DNA of 64,000 nucleotides from Strigops habroptila (GCF_004027225.2 NC_044277.2:32538495-32602494), one strand, 5' to 3'. Positions 1 through 14,992 are shown, numbered from the stretch's first letter. The notes: generated by a model from the sequence alone, not told the origin. Numbers and translations are program-made.

Positions 1-3000
1 CAAATGATCTATCTACCAATTTGAAAACAGAATGTTATTTTAAGAAACAGCTACATTCTAGGTACACAAATGTTTAAGTATCTTACCTGGGGGCAAGCTA
101 GGTATGGAAAAATTTATGTGCACCCTAAATTTAACACAAAAGGTCTTAAAGTCCACAGAAATTCAACTTCTTAACGCAGAAGATTGCCCATGTAAATCTT
201 GGTCTTAGCTATGTAAACTATTTCCTACTCCAGACACTCTGGGACTCTGAAGCTAGATGTTCCCTTTCTCCCAAGGAGAGGATACCCTATCCTGTAGACA
301 TTTAGGGATTCCTACCAGTTTGGGTAAGATACAAAGGACTGGTGAAGGAGGAACTCCTGCCAACAAAAATCTGCTTTTTACTCAGTAGCTAAAACTGGAG
401 ATCAACTTCTTCCTCTGCACCTTGCTTCGTAGAATTCCCTGAGCCACCAGGCTGTAGTCTTTGCTGAAGCAGGGTGTAATCCATCTCTCCAGCTGGTCCT
501 CTTCACTTTGGACAGACCTATTCAGCATTCACTAAATCAGCGAGAAAGGAAAAGTATTCTTATTACCTGGTGCTTACGGTACTTGCAGAGTAGGATAGAA
601 GCCTGGTGTTCCAAGGTTTTTCCTTAAAAATAGTGAAATATCGATATCAGCTAATCAAGAGGCAGTTATTCACATTCACTTTTGTATTCTCTGAACCAGT
701 GAATATTAAATTATTCTGTACAAAATGGAATGGTTTTCATGGAGATGGAAAGTAGCTCAGTGACTTCCATGATTTGGTGGCTAAAGCATTCTTTGAAGGT
801 GGAAGGTGGACCTGCTAATCAAAGACACTCTCAGTGCAACAAAAATTCATAGTTATCTCACCCTGTGCACCTTAGAATTCAGTTTGGTCTGCAAAAGTAC
901 ATGGGAAGTAAGCAGTTGAATATGATGTATGTATGCCACCCTCCCCATAAGGAAACAGACGTCTTCTTACTGAGAAGGAAACTACCATCCTTCATGACTG
1001 CTGCATGAGTGATGAACTTCCCTCTGAGCAACATGTGATGTAAGCCCAAGAAATGTATGATCATGACATACTCTGTATCTTTACAGAAAGGCTCGTTCTC
1101 ATGGATTCTTGGAATGAGAAAGCATCTGTTGCATCTGAAGTCAAGAGGCAACTATGTTCTAACAAGTACCTTAGGTTTATTTTCCTTCTTAATTGTATTA
1201 AAAAAATAGTCTTTTGCTTTCTTCTTTAATCCAGAAGTTGTATTATAACATCTCATAGAGCTCCAAGTTTCTGTGGCCTCTCAGCTCTGTTTTTGCTTGC
1301 ATATTTGCTTTCCCTGGTTTAATCTTTTATTTTTGTTTCCTAACTTGGATCCATCTGTATTCATTCTGTCATATTTCAGAGAGAAAAGACTACAACAAAA
1401 TTTGAGAACAAAAAGGGTGAATGCATTGGAAATAAAATTAGCAGTTTTATTTTATTGCTTAAGGCCTTCACCAAGGAACAATTTGTGCAACATTGCTGAA
1501 AGCCAAAGAAATCTTAACACAAAAAGAGTCAATAGTTTGATAAAACCCAGACCTCCTGTGTTATGCAATTAAAGGTTAGACAGGGTGATAAGAGCTTTAA
1601 TTTACCTTTGGGAGATTTTCATCAGATTTTGGATTAACTTAAAATATGCTTCCTGTGCATTTCTTGCCAGGTGAAGGTCCTTCAATGTTTCCTCTGGTGC
1701 AGAGGAAGAGAAAACACTTTCCCAAAGTGAGGTGAACTCCACAAACCCAGATATGCTATCAGGAGGCTTTCTCTAAACTCCATAATTCTGTGATTTTTCT
1801 TCTAGTGGCCTGGAAATACGGTGGTACGAATTCCCATATGTACTAGTTTGATGTGAGTTCTGTTATTATTAAATTGTACATCACCATGCATGTGCATGAT
1901 TCTTTATAGACAAAAGATAATATCCCCCAAGAGCTTGCAAACCAAATGGCCCAGTGGTACAAACACTTCTTTAGCTTTCCTAAGATGTACTACCTGGAAT
2001 AATCCACTGATGTCAGTGGGCTACTCAGGCGCCAGTGAGTGGTCTGCTGGGTAGGAAGTGTTTGCAGGATTAGGCTGTAGTTAAACCATGAAGCGATCAT
2101 GGGTGATGAGGGAAGGAGGGTAAGCTTTTCAGCAATATGATCATGCTGTTGCTTTGGTTATAACAAAGGCGTGAAGAGGTTAGGGCATTTTTAATGTTTT
2201 ATGTTATTTGTGATCCCGTTACCAAGAAGGAAATGCTCAGCTTTTTAGGCCACACGGAAGAAGTGAACTGCTGAAGGAGAAAGCTTGCTTCAAGCAGAGG
2301 CAAAGGCACAGCCTGTTGCGTGAGGAAGAGGACTCCACAGGTAAGGAGGAATGCACAAGAAGAGACACTGACCATATGGTCTGAGGGTCTCCATCCTCTG
2401 CTGCAGCTAGCACATGTCCACTACCTCCTTGAAAGCATTTTTCAGTTTTGGTTTTTTTTTAATTGAGGGCATTTTCAGAAGTTTCCCAGTACATTTCCAG
2501 CTCTTGGCAAGACCCAGACACATCTGTGACATTTAGCTGATAGCCTCCTTAGTGAAGGGAAGGTTGCCAATGAATCCTTGTGCAACTGTTTATGCTACAA
2601 ACCAAAGCATACAACTGCCAGTTTCACTCTTACAACACGGAGAGCATTTTTCCTCCTTAATTGAAAGTGTGGAACGCAACAGAGTCTTTAAATACCGAGA
2701 AAACAACCAGCTGAAACAAGTAGTAAGAGAGACATCAAGGATGACAGGCAGTAGGCCCTCTGCCCAGTGAGACATGCAGCCATGGCATGCTGTATTTTTA
2801 AAAGCAGCCTACAGACTGTAGGAAGAATATAGGATTTGGGGAGCAGGGGAGGGTTTGTTGCAGGATTGCAAGGCATTTCAGAGAAATACATCCATGAGGA
2901 AGGGATACTGCCTTTGGGGTAAGGGCACAGACTAGCTATGGGGTTGGGATGAGGCTGCAGTGAAAGCCAGTGGCAGCAGAGGGGGCTGAGTCGCCTGCCT

Positions 3001-6000
3001 GGTCTCAGTGGAAATCTTTCCTGGGAGGCTTTTTCGGGTGAAGATTTTTGTACAGAATCATACATTTTGTACAGAACTGTGAGACTGTCACTCTGCCGGT
3101 ACAAGCCCACAGCAGAAATGGTGTGAGTCACAGACCAGAGCACCAGCACCTCCACCCCGCCGAGGGCTGTATGAATGGACATACAGCCGGAGGAAACCCC
3201 TGCCTTTGTGGGGGCAGCGTTGGAGTTTGTAACATCACTGCAGTTTTGCTTTTCTGACAACTTCAAGGGTTAAAATCTGGAAGGAAATAATTTTAATTAT
3301 TAAAGTAACAAGGCGACAGAAACAAGCAGGGAAATTCAGACAGGAGATTTGCTTTCAGACACTTTCTACATGAGTATTTTGAGTTTTCATCATCTTGTAG
3401 GAACCAAATGCGTGTCACAATGGTTAAATGAACTGAGAGACACCTCGCCCCTACACTTGGAGGGTGAGGATGGCACTTGCATAGAAACAGACATCACCAA
3501 CCCTCACTTTTTTGAATCCCCCCAACTTAATCCCTCTATGATTTCTGAGGCTCTTCTCTTTCCTGAGCTAGTCTGTGATACGTGACTAAATTCATTTCCA
3601 TACATTTTTTAAAATTTTTAAATAATTCTGACAGATCACAAAGAGCACTTGGAGCAAACAGATACATGTAGGCAGATCCATAGATTATGGAACTTGGATA
3701 CTCTAAATTTTCTCTGCCCTTTTTGGTGTTTAACCTGTTCCAGACAGTATTGCTGTTTTCTCTGACAAGTTTCACATTTTCTAATGTGAATTTTTATACT
3801 TTATTAGTAATATGCTTTGAATTCTACATGAAAAGAACTGGTGATGTAAACAGCCAGATCTTCCTGGCTGGCAAATCTTTTACATATGACAAATATAAAA
3901 CTAACCAAGAGATGGTCTGGTTCTGAGCTTGTTTTTCTTACCATAGAGACAGCTTTTGATGTAAGAACCCCACATACATGTTTACGCAGTGCATCTGACA
4001 CTTGAGATCAGGCTTTTATTGGTACAAGGTACTCCAGACTGTCAGTCACAGCGAAATGAGCCATTGTCCTCACAGATAATTAGCATGCCTCTCCTCTCGT
4101 AGAGGCATGTTTTCAAAGTTGCTTCTGACCTCCAGCATGAATGGCATCACACATACTTTAGCTGTAACGCATGCAAAATAACATTAGATGTACCACCAAG
4201 AAGCACTCACGCTCTCTACTACTGCTTGCAGTCAAAGATAGGGCTGATGCTTCACAGCTCTAAGTGATGGCTCCTAGTACTCGCTGACCCTCAACAGGCA
4301 ACTCTCAGTAGTATGTAGCTGCTTGGCATGCTTGAATCAATGCTGGCAAAGTCTAGTATTTCATCAGTTGTGACCAGGTCCTCTAGTGGAGTGGAGGGTC
4401 CAGAAGGATTAAAAGAGGTGCAGTAGCTCTGAGTGAGGAAGAGAATGGTCCTCCAAGCTCAACAGATGGCTGTGCTGCTCCTGCCAACAGCCCTGGGACT
4501 GTCACAGCCCATGACACAGGCAGGAGCCAAGGAGAAAATTCACAGGGAATGACTGTCCTCACCTTCTTCTTTCTGACCCTTGAGAATAAATGTGACATGG
4601 GACATCACCAGGCAAATGCAGCCGCTAAATGTGTTTCAGCTTTTCTTAACATGACTACCAGACTGCAGCTACGGAATTTTATATTAGCTTTTGTACTGAA
4701 TTGCCAACAGAAATCCCAAGAGATTTGGTCTCAAAAGTATACTTAGAGAGGGAATATCGTCTGGATGTAATTTAGCTGCCATTGCCCAGCATTTCCATAG
4801 ATCCCTTTGACTTGCAACATTAAATATATGGAGCAAGCACATGAATGGATTAACATACATGGCCCTATAATTAGCTATGTTATTAAATTTGCTAAGTAGT
4901 TGGGGGGAAAGGGGCTTGTTTGCCATCTGTTTAAAAAGTATCTCTCTTTCCACTGAAATCTGGATATAAAAAACCCCAGACATGTGGGCATGACCGCCTT
5001 ACATACATTACTGGGATTATTTCCCTTGAGTTAACCAAAGACAAGAATGATTCATATATCAGTAGAATGTTGTGCAAAAATGTGCATAGCATTTTTTCAC
5101 ATAACGTTCCTTTTCCTTCCCATTGTAAATTATGAATCATGTAAACACCATGTTGGTCTGGGGTTTTAATTTTTTCGCTGTGACCCTATAAACTACGTAA
5201 TGGAAGAGTAATTATACCAGGCAGTACGGTAAATTCTTCCATGAAAATTAATTTTTAATCCCATTCTTGTCGCTATGTAACCACATAGTCATTTGCTTCA
5301 ATTTCCCCAGAAAACTTGCAATAACCAAACTATGATTTTAGAACCCAGATACACACACACACGTACACATTCCCACTGACTTTGAATAGAAAGCAAGTTT
5401 ATATCGGAAGAAGGAAAAATTGAAACAGATTAGAAAAGAGATCCATACTAAATATTTAATTATTAGCCTCAGTTGTCTGGAAATTGTCTTAAAAACGTGA
5501 AAACAAGCTGCATTCCAAATAGCTTAGAGTAAAACCCTTATTCACAGTCTTCAGTGGCGCTCTGTCACTCACTCAGGAGTCCCATGAAAGCTTGTGCTGT
5601 GAGAGCACAACAAAAAGACAGTATAAGAGAAAAAAAGCACACCCCAAACTGAAAGATTCCAGAGCATGGGAAGCCTTCCAATACGGTAACTGCCATAAGT
5701 TGATATTTCTACATAGAGCCTTACTTTTAATGCCACATTTCTTTAGAGTGATGAGCAAGCATTTGTGATTCCCCATCGACTGTTTAGCAACAGTTCCTGC
5801 AACATACAGACCGAGTGTTTTAATAGCTTTTTTCAAAAGGTACATATGATAGCAGTACAAAATCATAGTTGAAAAGAAGGGAATCTGAGTGGTTTTTCCA
5901 TTTGCCCCAGGCTACCTGAAAGGATGTTCAGTTAAGTCAGAGGCAGAGAGACCCACTCCCATATTATAAATGTAAGTTTGGGGTTCATTCTCACATCCAC

Positions 6001-7904
6001 AAGGATTAAATTTAGAAGTTGCAATAAAGCAATGGAGAAGGCACAGCATAAACCAACAGGAGAGCATAAAGGGAAGGGAGCTGTTAGGTACATTGACATG
6101 TGCAGTCTAACTTCAGGCTTCCCATACAGTCATTGGAGGGGGTTAAGCTTTCGGCATGGGTGCTCTGAGTCACTGCCCGAAGGAGCTCGAGGGGTGATTA
6201 CTTACACAGCACATTAACTACACAGGAGTATATAGGAGGTCTAAAGTTCAGGAGCTGAACATGAATACTCCCCAGAAGGTATGGAGTTTGCATTTCTTTC
6301 TATTTGGCACTATCCCTGTGGCTCCATTATCTTCTCCAAGCCACATTATAGAAGACCAAGAAACTTCCTAATTTACACCAGCCAGAAACAGCTGCCATCA
6401 GTGATCCAGACTAAAGTTTCTCTGGCTATGACCTCCTCTCTGGCAGTGGTAAATAACAAGTTCTATGGTGGCTGTTTGTCCCTGCACAGAACGAAGTGGC
6501 CAAGATAAACTAGCTGGGTATTCTTTGCATCTAAAAAGAAAAGAAAATGAAAACCAAAAAAGAAACTCCCTACTAAGGAACCTCATCCATCTGTTTTTCT
6601 TTAGGGATGCTTTAACATTAGCTAAATATCACTTATTTACACCTGAAGAAGTTAAATGATCTTGTTCCCACGAACTCTCTTACAAATGCTGTCCTGGCCT
6701 GTGATTTATATAAAAGTAGCTGTTCCCTTAATTTTATTCACAATAGGTTCATTCTTACCATATGAACCTGCTTTGTCAGTATTTGCTTTGATTTATGGAA
6801 GATTTCAAACTACCAAAATAACTATCCCTTTTCTTTTCATTAAAGCTAATCCCCACAAAGACACTTTCATCTGCTGATTAGTCATGCTTCAGCGATCCTT
6901 GCTAACCAGAGGCTAAGTTATTGATGTGTTAAAGATGTAATCGCAGAGATTCAAGACCACTGAAGAAAATTCAACGTGTTGTTTGACAGTGTCGGAATTT
7001 AACAGTGTCTTGCCTTACTGAATCAGCCTGGATAGCACATGCTCAGCAGTATGGTCAAATGTCTTCAGTTAGGCCACAAGCAAGAAAGGCTGAGTTAGTG
7101 TTTCAAGTCTACACAGACACCTGCATTACAGATCATGAAGAGAACGGGTAGGGATTTCCAAATACTTCGGGGAAGTAGGATCCCCTCCTCATTCAGCAGG
7201 AACAAACCAAATTTTGGTGATTCTCCAAATTGCACCCAGATTTCAAAGGAGCCAAAGGAGCAACACATTTTGTATCATAATAAGCTGTACACATAATTCT
7301 GAAAAATTCACTGGCATGGCTTACGTTTTCCAGGCCTTGTCTCATTTGAATGTTTCCTTAGAAACTATCTAAGCAAACACTTCTTACACCTTTTCATGCT
7401 TAGGCAATTCTGACCACTCTGAAACAAAACTTTCTTCCTGGCCATTGCTGTCTCTAAGTGGTTTTACATTTAGACAATGACAAGCTATGATGAGAAGCTC
7501 ATATACAATCAGCAGTTTCCCATGAATTCACAAAGATGATCATCCCAAATGTTTAACTTGATGGATGTGGTAAGGAGAATAAGGACTCAAGGAGCTCTAC
7601 ACCCTGGCTTAGAGCTAACAGAAGTCTTCAAAACTAAACCACCAGCCAGCAAGGCAGCTTGTATTAAGGGAACGTGACAAACCTGAACCACCACTTCCAG
7701 CAGTCAGCATCTCTCTGACAAAGTTGTTATTAGCAGCTACATGATGCATGTTCAGATTCACCAGAATATATCTGCATTGCAGGTACATCACAACTTTCTC
7801 AGTTATATGTGTATTCATGGCTGATGCTTCACTACCTTCACCCTAGTAGCTTTGTGTTAAAGAAAAAATTAAACATGAATGAGACCTGCTCTAAATCTAA
7901 ATCT
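1..7904. other. Intergenic, no gene recognised
   Basis: AT-rich DNA. The longest ORF (2688-3266 minus, 192 codons) has no recognisable protein, overlaps others on both strands and has no splice or start context of note. A short (AC)n lies near 5351-5360. No transposon family, RNA gene or STAU2 exon recognised. Confidence 0.6.
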
Positions 7905-8513
7905 GGGCTGCATCAAAAGGAGCATGGCCAGCAGGTCGAGGGAGGTGATTTTCCCCCTTACTCCCTCATATGTCTTGTGAGACCCCACCTGGAATACTGC
8001 ATTCAGCTCTGAGGCCCCCAACACAAGAAGGATGTGGACCTGTTGGAACGAGTCCAGAGGAGGCCACGAAGATAACCAGAGGGCTGGAGCACCTCTCCTC
8101 TGAAGACAGGCTGAGAGAGTTGGGCTAGTTCAGCCTGGAGGAGAGAAGGGCCCAGGGAGACCTTAGAGCAGCTTCCAGTGTCTAAAGGGGGCCAACAAGA
8201 AATCTGGAGAGGGAGTTTTTACAAGGGCCTGTAATGATAGGACAAGTGGCAATGGCTTTAAGCTGAAAGAGGGTAGATTTAGATGAGATATTAGGAAGAA
8301 GCTCTTTACTGTAAGGGTGGTGAGGCAGTGGAACAGGTTGCCCTGAGAAGCTGTGGATGCCCAGTCCTGCAAGTGTCAAAGTGTTCAAGGCCAGGTTGGA
8401 TGGGACTTTGAGCAACCTGGTCTAGTGGAAGAAGCCCCTGCCCATGGCAGGGGGATTGGAACTAGATGGTTGTTAAGGTCCCTTCCAACCCAAATCATTC
8501 TATAAGTCTATGA
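7905..8513 (+). mobile_element. CR1 LINE fragment, 3' end
   Basis: 5'-truncated CR1 in plus orientation. It starts in the ORF2 part (GGGCTGCATCAAAAGGAGCA, the LGCIKRS coding segment). It continues through GGACCTGTTGGAACGAGTCC and GTTTTTACAAGGGCCTGTAA to AACCTGGTCTAGTGGAAG, and ends in the tail ATTCTATAAGTCTATGA. No frame stays open, so it is a dead copy. Confidence 0.95.
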
Positions 8514-11500
8514 CCCCATGATGCCAACTGGTTTTACAACTGGCATGTAAAGGTCTCCAAGTAATAATCAGCTTAAATCTTGTGTAATCGCTTTTTTGGG
8601 CATAAACATATTCAGCTGCCATTACTCGTAATTATCCAGCTGTAATAAGACCCAGTTCACTCAGGTCTTCTCCATCATCATTGTAGATTACTGACAGAAG
8701 GAGACCACTGTGGTTGCCACAGTCAGCTGATCCTGAAAATGGGCTAGCTCTTTTTGCATAGTATGGAGCCTGAACAGACATGACCTGGTGAGCCTCAACC
8801 TTCAGGTCTAGGCCAGGTGTCACTGCATCGTGTCCACAGATTGAAGGAGATGACAGTAGGGAGACCCCTACACAGAGGCTCAAGAGAGTCCCAACGCAGC
8901 TGACACCATTGTACCAGGATGTGAGGTGGGCTGGCTCTGTGCACCCGCCAAAGCACCTCTGTAGGAGTGTTTCTGAACACACCTTGTGCTGCTTCTTCTC
9001 CCACAGCCCTGTTACACAAACAGCCAGGCACTGACTGCACTAACTCAGACGCCTGCTTTGTTCCATTTTCAAAACTGCTGCGTGGATAAGCTCACACTCT
9101 CTCGTCACTCTCCCTGTTAGATCAGATTCAGGCTGCTTCAGGTTTGGACCCTCTGTTCCATAATCTTCTGTCATTCAGTCTCAAGTGCTGTTCACTGGTA
9201 GACTTTATCCTCACTTCCAGGCTTTACCCCTTCCTTACATGCCTTGTGTTAGAAGACACTGGTGATGCTCCTTCTGCCATGTTCAGGCTTGTATCCATAG
9301 CACTCCTTTGTCTCACTTGTTTTTCTCTATATGGTTGAGTTTCACCCACATTATGTCAGTGTCCCTTACTTTGCAGCATAAACTCATCATCTGTCGGTGC
9401 TGTTTAGTAAATCCATGAGCCAGATCAGAATCTCCCTTTCCTCATGGACATTAGACACAGAGCAGTGTGTACAGGGTTCATGGCAGCCAGCTTTCTGACT
9501 CCTTTCTAGCAGCTGCTTCTTCATCTGGTGTATTTCTGGACAGATGGTGTCCAGTGCCAGGGCAAATACTGCTCTTCTAGGAATGTTCTTGGAATCCTCT
9601 GTCTGAGTTTGGTCTGTGAGCCCAAATACGCTGAGAACATATAAACTGGTCCACTGCTAATTTGTGCTAGAAAGCTCATCTGAATATAGGAATATGCTAG
9701 GAATACAAATTTCTGAGATCCTCTTTTCAGCTGACATGGCTTCTTCTCACTCACTCTGTCTACATTTCAACTTTGTCCTGGCTAGCTAAGACTGATGACT
9801 GCTCCACACACCATATCAAAGATTTGATCCATCTAGGCATAAATTACACTTGGGAAGGGTAAGGAGTTTAACTCTGTACCACAGTTGGAGCTGGTCCTGC
9901 AGATTGCCTGCTGGATGATGCCCTCCGAGTCCTGTGTCAGTCATTTGTTTGGTATTGTTATTATAGTAAACTGAGCCCATCAAAGGTTTACCCCTCATAC
10001 GCAGTAGGGTTTTATATTATCTGAAGTTGTGACAGTCTGACCTTAGGCTGCATGGCAAATGAAAAAAAAAAAAAGAAGAATTCTTTCAATGCCCAAACTA
10101 GATCAAGTCTGCTCTGATTTGTTTCAGGTCCACTACTCATACTTGTTCTGTGACTGCACGTTTCAGGCAAAGGTTTTGTTCCTATATTTTGTGCAGCCTA
10201 AATGGAAGACTTAAGAATTGGACTTCCACTTTGAAATACTTTTATTTCTTCACTTTTGGAAAATGATAAATTACTGTGAGCAATTGACCAGATTAAAATG
10301 TACAAAATCACTCATAACCTGTATATGTCAAATTCCAAGGCAATTAGGCTATTACCACTGAAGAAAGACAGCATAGAGGAAAAACATGTTTTCACTGTGA
10401 CCTGGCAGTTCACTGGCTCAGAGACAGCCTATCTGTACCAGATCTGTAAAGCAATCCAGAATATTTCAACCAGCTGGGGTGGATAATGCTGACACACAGG
10501 AGACAGAGCCAATAGTTGCGTCTCACAGAGGCTGTAACAGCACTCAGTGTAACTAACAGGTGTCATGTTGTTCCAGAAGCTTTGAATGATCCCACCCTAG
10601 TTTTACTCTAACGAAAAACTGTTTGCATCCATATTGACTGTCTGCAGACCTCTGATTGATGCAGGTATGTAGGTACTGATTACCTGTGTGGGGCTGTTGG
10701 AGCAACTGTTCATCTCCATTGCAGTGCCTGGACAGTCACACATGGATGTGGTAAGGAGCGTGCCTTGCTCCTTTAGCCCAGGCATTCCTTTAGTATCATT
10801 CACTGATCCTGAGGCAAGCACCCAGCTCCTTCACTGCTACCTTGCAGATCAACTTGAGAATGGACAATCACTTCTTTCTCAGAGGATATCCTATTAATCA
10901 GTTTGTGCATGCTGATGTGAATCCCTTTGCTAATGGCTTATCAACCCTCTCTCTTCTTGTTACCCAAGATGAATCTAAAGATGTCCTGTTAAGATCCCAT
11001 TTCTTGATGACCAGAAATGTACCCATTGGTGGCCTTCCGAGTCCTTCTCTCTTCTTCTCTCAGGCAGCTTCTTTTTATAGACAGTTACCACAAAGCAGGA
11101 CGAGCCCTACCCTGTGGCACAGGTGTCACTAGCAGTAGCCAAACCTCTTCAAAGTGGTTCACAAATACAGCCTGCACAGCTAAATGCTTCTGCCTCCACA
11201 TGGCCTGGCACTCAGCTAGCAGCTTCTCCATGGTGGCACCTGAGAAAGCATACCTGGGGACCCTCAGGCTCAGAGCAACCTTTGCCCATCCCAGGCAGGC
11301 TAATTTCTCTGGTGAGTGCTTGAGTGTGCTCTTTGTCCCCCTTCCTTGTTTTTTTCCCTCAGAAAGTGTGGGGTTTGTCTCCAGCATTTTTCTGGTGTGT
11401 CACCTGTAGTCTTCCAAAACATGCTGGTTGTATGACTAATGAAGGGGGAGTGGGATTAGCAGAAGTCATTTCACTTCTTTTGTCACCAGTAGCTACATCC

Positions 11501-14500
11501 CCAATGGTAATTTAACACCATAAGCATATTTTTGTTTATGTTGGGAATATTCTTTGATACTATTCAATTTACTAACACAGAAATAGCCAGCATGTCCTGA
11601 ACAGATCTCATTTTATACTTTCCATTATATTACTCAAAGAAACTTAAGCACTTTTTAACCCCTTTCCAGCCTAAGAACACCTAGATTAAAGATGTAATTA
11701 CTTAAGGGCAGTAATTCCCAGCTGGTAAAAAAAATGCTTCTGGACAGCACTTCTGTGGGCATTTGTGTTAGCAACACTTGGTCTCGTGCACATGCACAGA
11801 AAGCGACCATATGTGAGAAAGAATTTGCAGAGAATCTGAGTGACAGCACAGAGATTTTTGTTTGTTTTTCGGGGCATGTCCAGCACTTGGTGATATGGCT
11901 GGAAGCCATGACATTCTGCTTATGTTTGGAAGCCTCTGGAACAGGAATGGTCTCACCTCTTGTTCATACTCTTTGGCTATTCACATAGAAATTGTGACTG
12001 GCTGCTGTGCAGGCTTATGGAGAAGATAGAGTGAATCATACTTGTAGCATGAATGTGTCTTTTATTACAGGATGTTCTTTCACTGGAGAAATTCATAGCA
12101 ACTGGTTGGGTCTGGGGAGCCCAGATGTCATGCCACCTATACAATTTCTGCTTTAACCTATGAGCTCGCTGCTGAATTTCTCTCTTTCTCATGCCTTCAA
12201 AAAGAAAAACAGCTTAAATGGTTTCAAGTGGGCATGTTGAAGCTTTACTGGAGCAAGTGCTGCAGGGTGGTATAAATGGCATAACATGGCATATTATGGC
12301 AATGGCAGAAAATATGGCAATGGCAGAAAATCCTTAATGCTAATATGAATCTGTGAATGGTAGCAGAGGTTTTGTCTGGTGTCTCTTCTTTATTAAAGTC
12401 AGTAGTATAGCTACAAGTGGTGGTGTTTCTACCTCCTCCACTCTGATTATTACTTAGAATCAAGTGCCAGAATAATTAGTTCACTGCTGAAGAACTTTAC
12501 ATCGCTTTTCTTAGCAGATCTCATATCACATACCAGGCAACAATTCACTGAGCTCTGACTCCAAGTACAAGAGGGCATTCCAGCTGGGACTGGGAAAGAA
12601 AAAAGTATTAGATTACCTCAAACCATTTCATGTAGTGCATTTCCTGTGCTAGCACTCCACCACCCACCAACCCAGCTGGCTTCAGATTCATCTGATGAAC
12701 ACCCAATTGAATATACGGGACACACAACACTCATGGTGTACATAAATGTGATAAAACTCAGCTCTTATCTCTATGTCAAAGGGCTGTGGATCACAAGTTT
12801 AAATGAGTGCAGCTGAATGCTTTTCCATTTTCACTCTTGTTTTTACCATGGGGTTTGAAGTGTCACATTCTGCAATGCAACTTCCCTTCTCTAGTCACAA
12901 GCAAATGACATCTGGCCATTTTCAATAATAAATTTGAAGAGAGGGGACATTTCCTTTCAGCTTGTTGAGCCCCTTCTTAACCTTCAAATTCCTATGAGAG
13001 CTGGGGAGAAGAAAAACTTAAAAAAAAATAAAAATCCCCTAATGATTAAACTCACCGATGAAAAAAACTTTCCTATGAGCTTCTGAGTACCATTTGCTTC
13101 GCACAGCCTCAAACATCCCAACACAGTTAATGTTTGAGGAGTTGTTTGCTGCTCCCACTCTCATTCTTACATCATACAGGAAACTCTTGCAGGAAATGAA
13201 TGTTCAGCCAGCCTTCTTCTCCCTCAACAGCTTGGGCTTACAAGTCTATGACAGAAAGCATACAAGGAAGAATTAAGGTGGGGTAAGAGCACCAGAGAGG
13301 CAGGCCAGACACCAGTAAATCATACACCTTGATCTTCCTGCCTGGAAAACATTCAGTTTTCTTTCCGGAGATGCTTCTGTCAAATAGCCTGGGTTTCACT
13401 GAGCAGGAAGGTTTCACTACCTATCCCACACAGGGGCTTTGTCATTCAGGATTGTGTAGCCTGAGTCTGCTTTGTCTGTGTCTTCTCAGTAAGCACTTTC
13501 AGTAAGCTCTTTCAAAGGAATACAAAGAAATTAAATACCTATCTTCCATTTCACATGAAAGAATGGGCTCCCAGCCCTTGATGTGTCCCCAGCCTGAATA
13601 TTGTCATCTCCATAATGACGTGGTGCACCTCTTTGTTTGGGCAGAAGGAGTGCGGTTTCGACCAGACTCACCCAACTCTTTTTCTCCTGGGAGCAGAGAA
13701 TGGTTGGGGTTATCATGATGAATAAAAACTGGGGAAGGCATTGTGAGCAGCAGTAATGAAAAGCTCTTTTCTTCTTCAGTTCTTAGTCACCAGAAATACC
13801 AGACACATTGTTTTAAAGATTAGATTGTTCAGGCCAAACCACTGCCAGTGGTGCAACACGTAGTAAGTCCAGAAGGGGCAATTTATAAGGAACAAAGCAC
13901 AAGGAACCACATGGCCTCCTCATGATGGTCTACAAGAGCTTCTTTCAGAGCTGATTCAGGAGAAGGGAAAGATTTCCTATGGTTCCTATGGCCCAGAGAG
14001 TGGCACCATCCCTGCCACCACAGCTAGTTAAACATTTTCTAGATAAATGTTTCTCTCTTCCTGATGAAGGGACGGATATACTAAAACTGATTTCTGTTGA
14101 AAATATTGAAATGCTAAATGGAAACATACCAGTTCTGACTCTGTATCTGTCTGCGTGACCAGCCAGTCGCCTGCTCAGCTCCTTTTTAGCTCCCTTGGCA
14201 GGTGCAGGACTTCTGTCTCACTAAGTGCTTGGAAAAGCACCTTCCAGTTTCCAAACACTATCAAGTGCCACAGCAAGAGTCATCTGTTTTTGTCAATGTG
14301 AATGAGGAGCTATTGCCAAAGTAAAGCTAGGGGGGACTGTGGGATCCAGGCAGAGATGCAGACTTTTGGACTTTCATCATCACAATCTGAAACAAGAACA
14401 TTTAATTTTTTATTTTTTTTTTTAAGGGATTACATTTTCCCAGCAATCCACAGAGCAGTAGAAGGCCCTCAAACATTCTGTGTAATAAGAGCCCAGTTTG

Positions 14501-14681
14501 TGATTTTCCTAGTAAAAGGGCACTGGCAGGCTACACCAGCCCAGGTGAGCTCACTGTGATGCATCTGCTTCATCCTCAAGCTATAACAGGCACAGTGCCT
14601 TGACTGAGCTGTTATGGGGTGCAGCATCTTCCAGATCTCTTTAAATGCAGCCCTCTTCTTTGGAGGCAAGTTGCATAAGGA
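8514..14681. other. Intergenic, no gene recognised
   Basis: Between two CR1 fragments. Overlapping short ORFs near 11.0-11.4 kb are open on both strands in a locally GC-richer patch and look like chance. The only defined structure is the 18-bp duplication at 12295. Confidence 0.6.
12295..12330. repeat. Perfect tandem duplication, 18 bp x 2
   Basis: TATGGCAATGGCAGAAAA occurs twice back to back (12295-12312, 12313-12330), flanked by related ATGGCAT pieces. Recent local duplication in intergenic DNA. Confidence 0.85.
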
Positions 14682-14992
14682 GCCTACAAGAAATCTGGAG
14701 AGGGACTTTTTACAAGGGCATGTAGTGATAGGGCAGGGGGTAATGGCTTTAAACTGAAAGAAGGTAGATTTAGATTAGACATTAGGAAGAAATTCTTCAC
14801 TGTGAGGATGGCGAGGCACTGGCACAGATTGTCCATAGAAGCTGTGGCTGCCCCATCCCTGGCAATGTTCAAGGCCAGGTTGGATGGGTTTTGGGGCAAC
14901 CTGGTCTAGTGGAAGGTGTCCCTGGCTGTGGCAAGGGAGTTGAAACTACATGATCTTTAAGGTCCCTTCCAACCAAAATTATTCTGTGATTC
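14682..14992 (+). mobile_element. CR1 LINE fragment, 3' end
   Basis: About 310 nt, plus orientation: GCCTACAAGAAATCTGGAGA, GGGACTTTTTACAAGGGCAT, AAGGCCAGGTTGGATGGG, AACCTGGTCTAGTGGAAGGT, then the tail ATTATTCTGTGATTC. Strongly 5' truncated, with no coding capacity. Confidence 0.95.

Noticed and set aside
2688-3266. 192-codon minus-strand ORF, the longest in the left intergenic region
   Set aside because: No recognisable domain, unremarkable start context, overlapped by open frames on the other strand, and no splice-linked partners. Of the size expected by chance in a window this large.
8163-8415. Minus-strand ORFs with NLALNTL-type sequence (also at 14684-14899 and 60966-61160)
   Set aside because: The same peptide pattern recurs because each is the reverse complement of a CR1 3' end. 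Not genes.
11017-11409. 130-codon ORF with others on both strands
   Set aside because: Several overlapping frames are open at once and none has protein-like conservation features.
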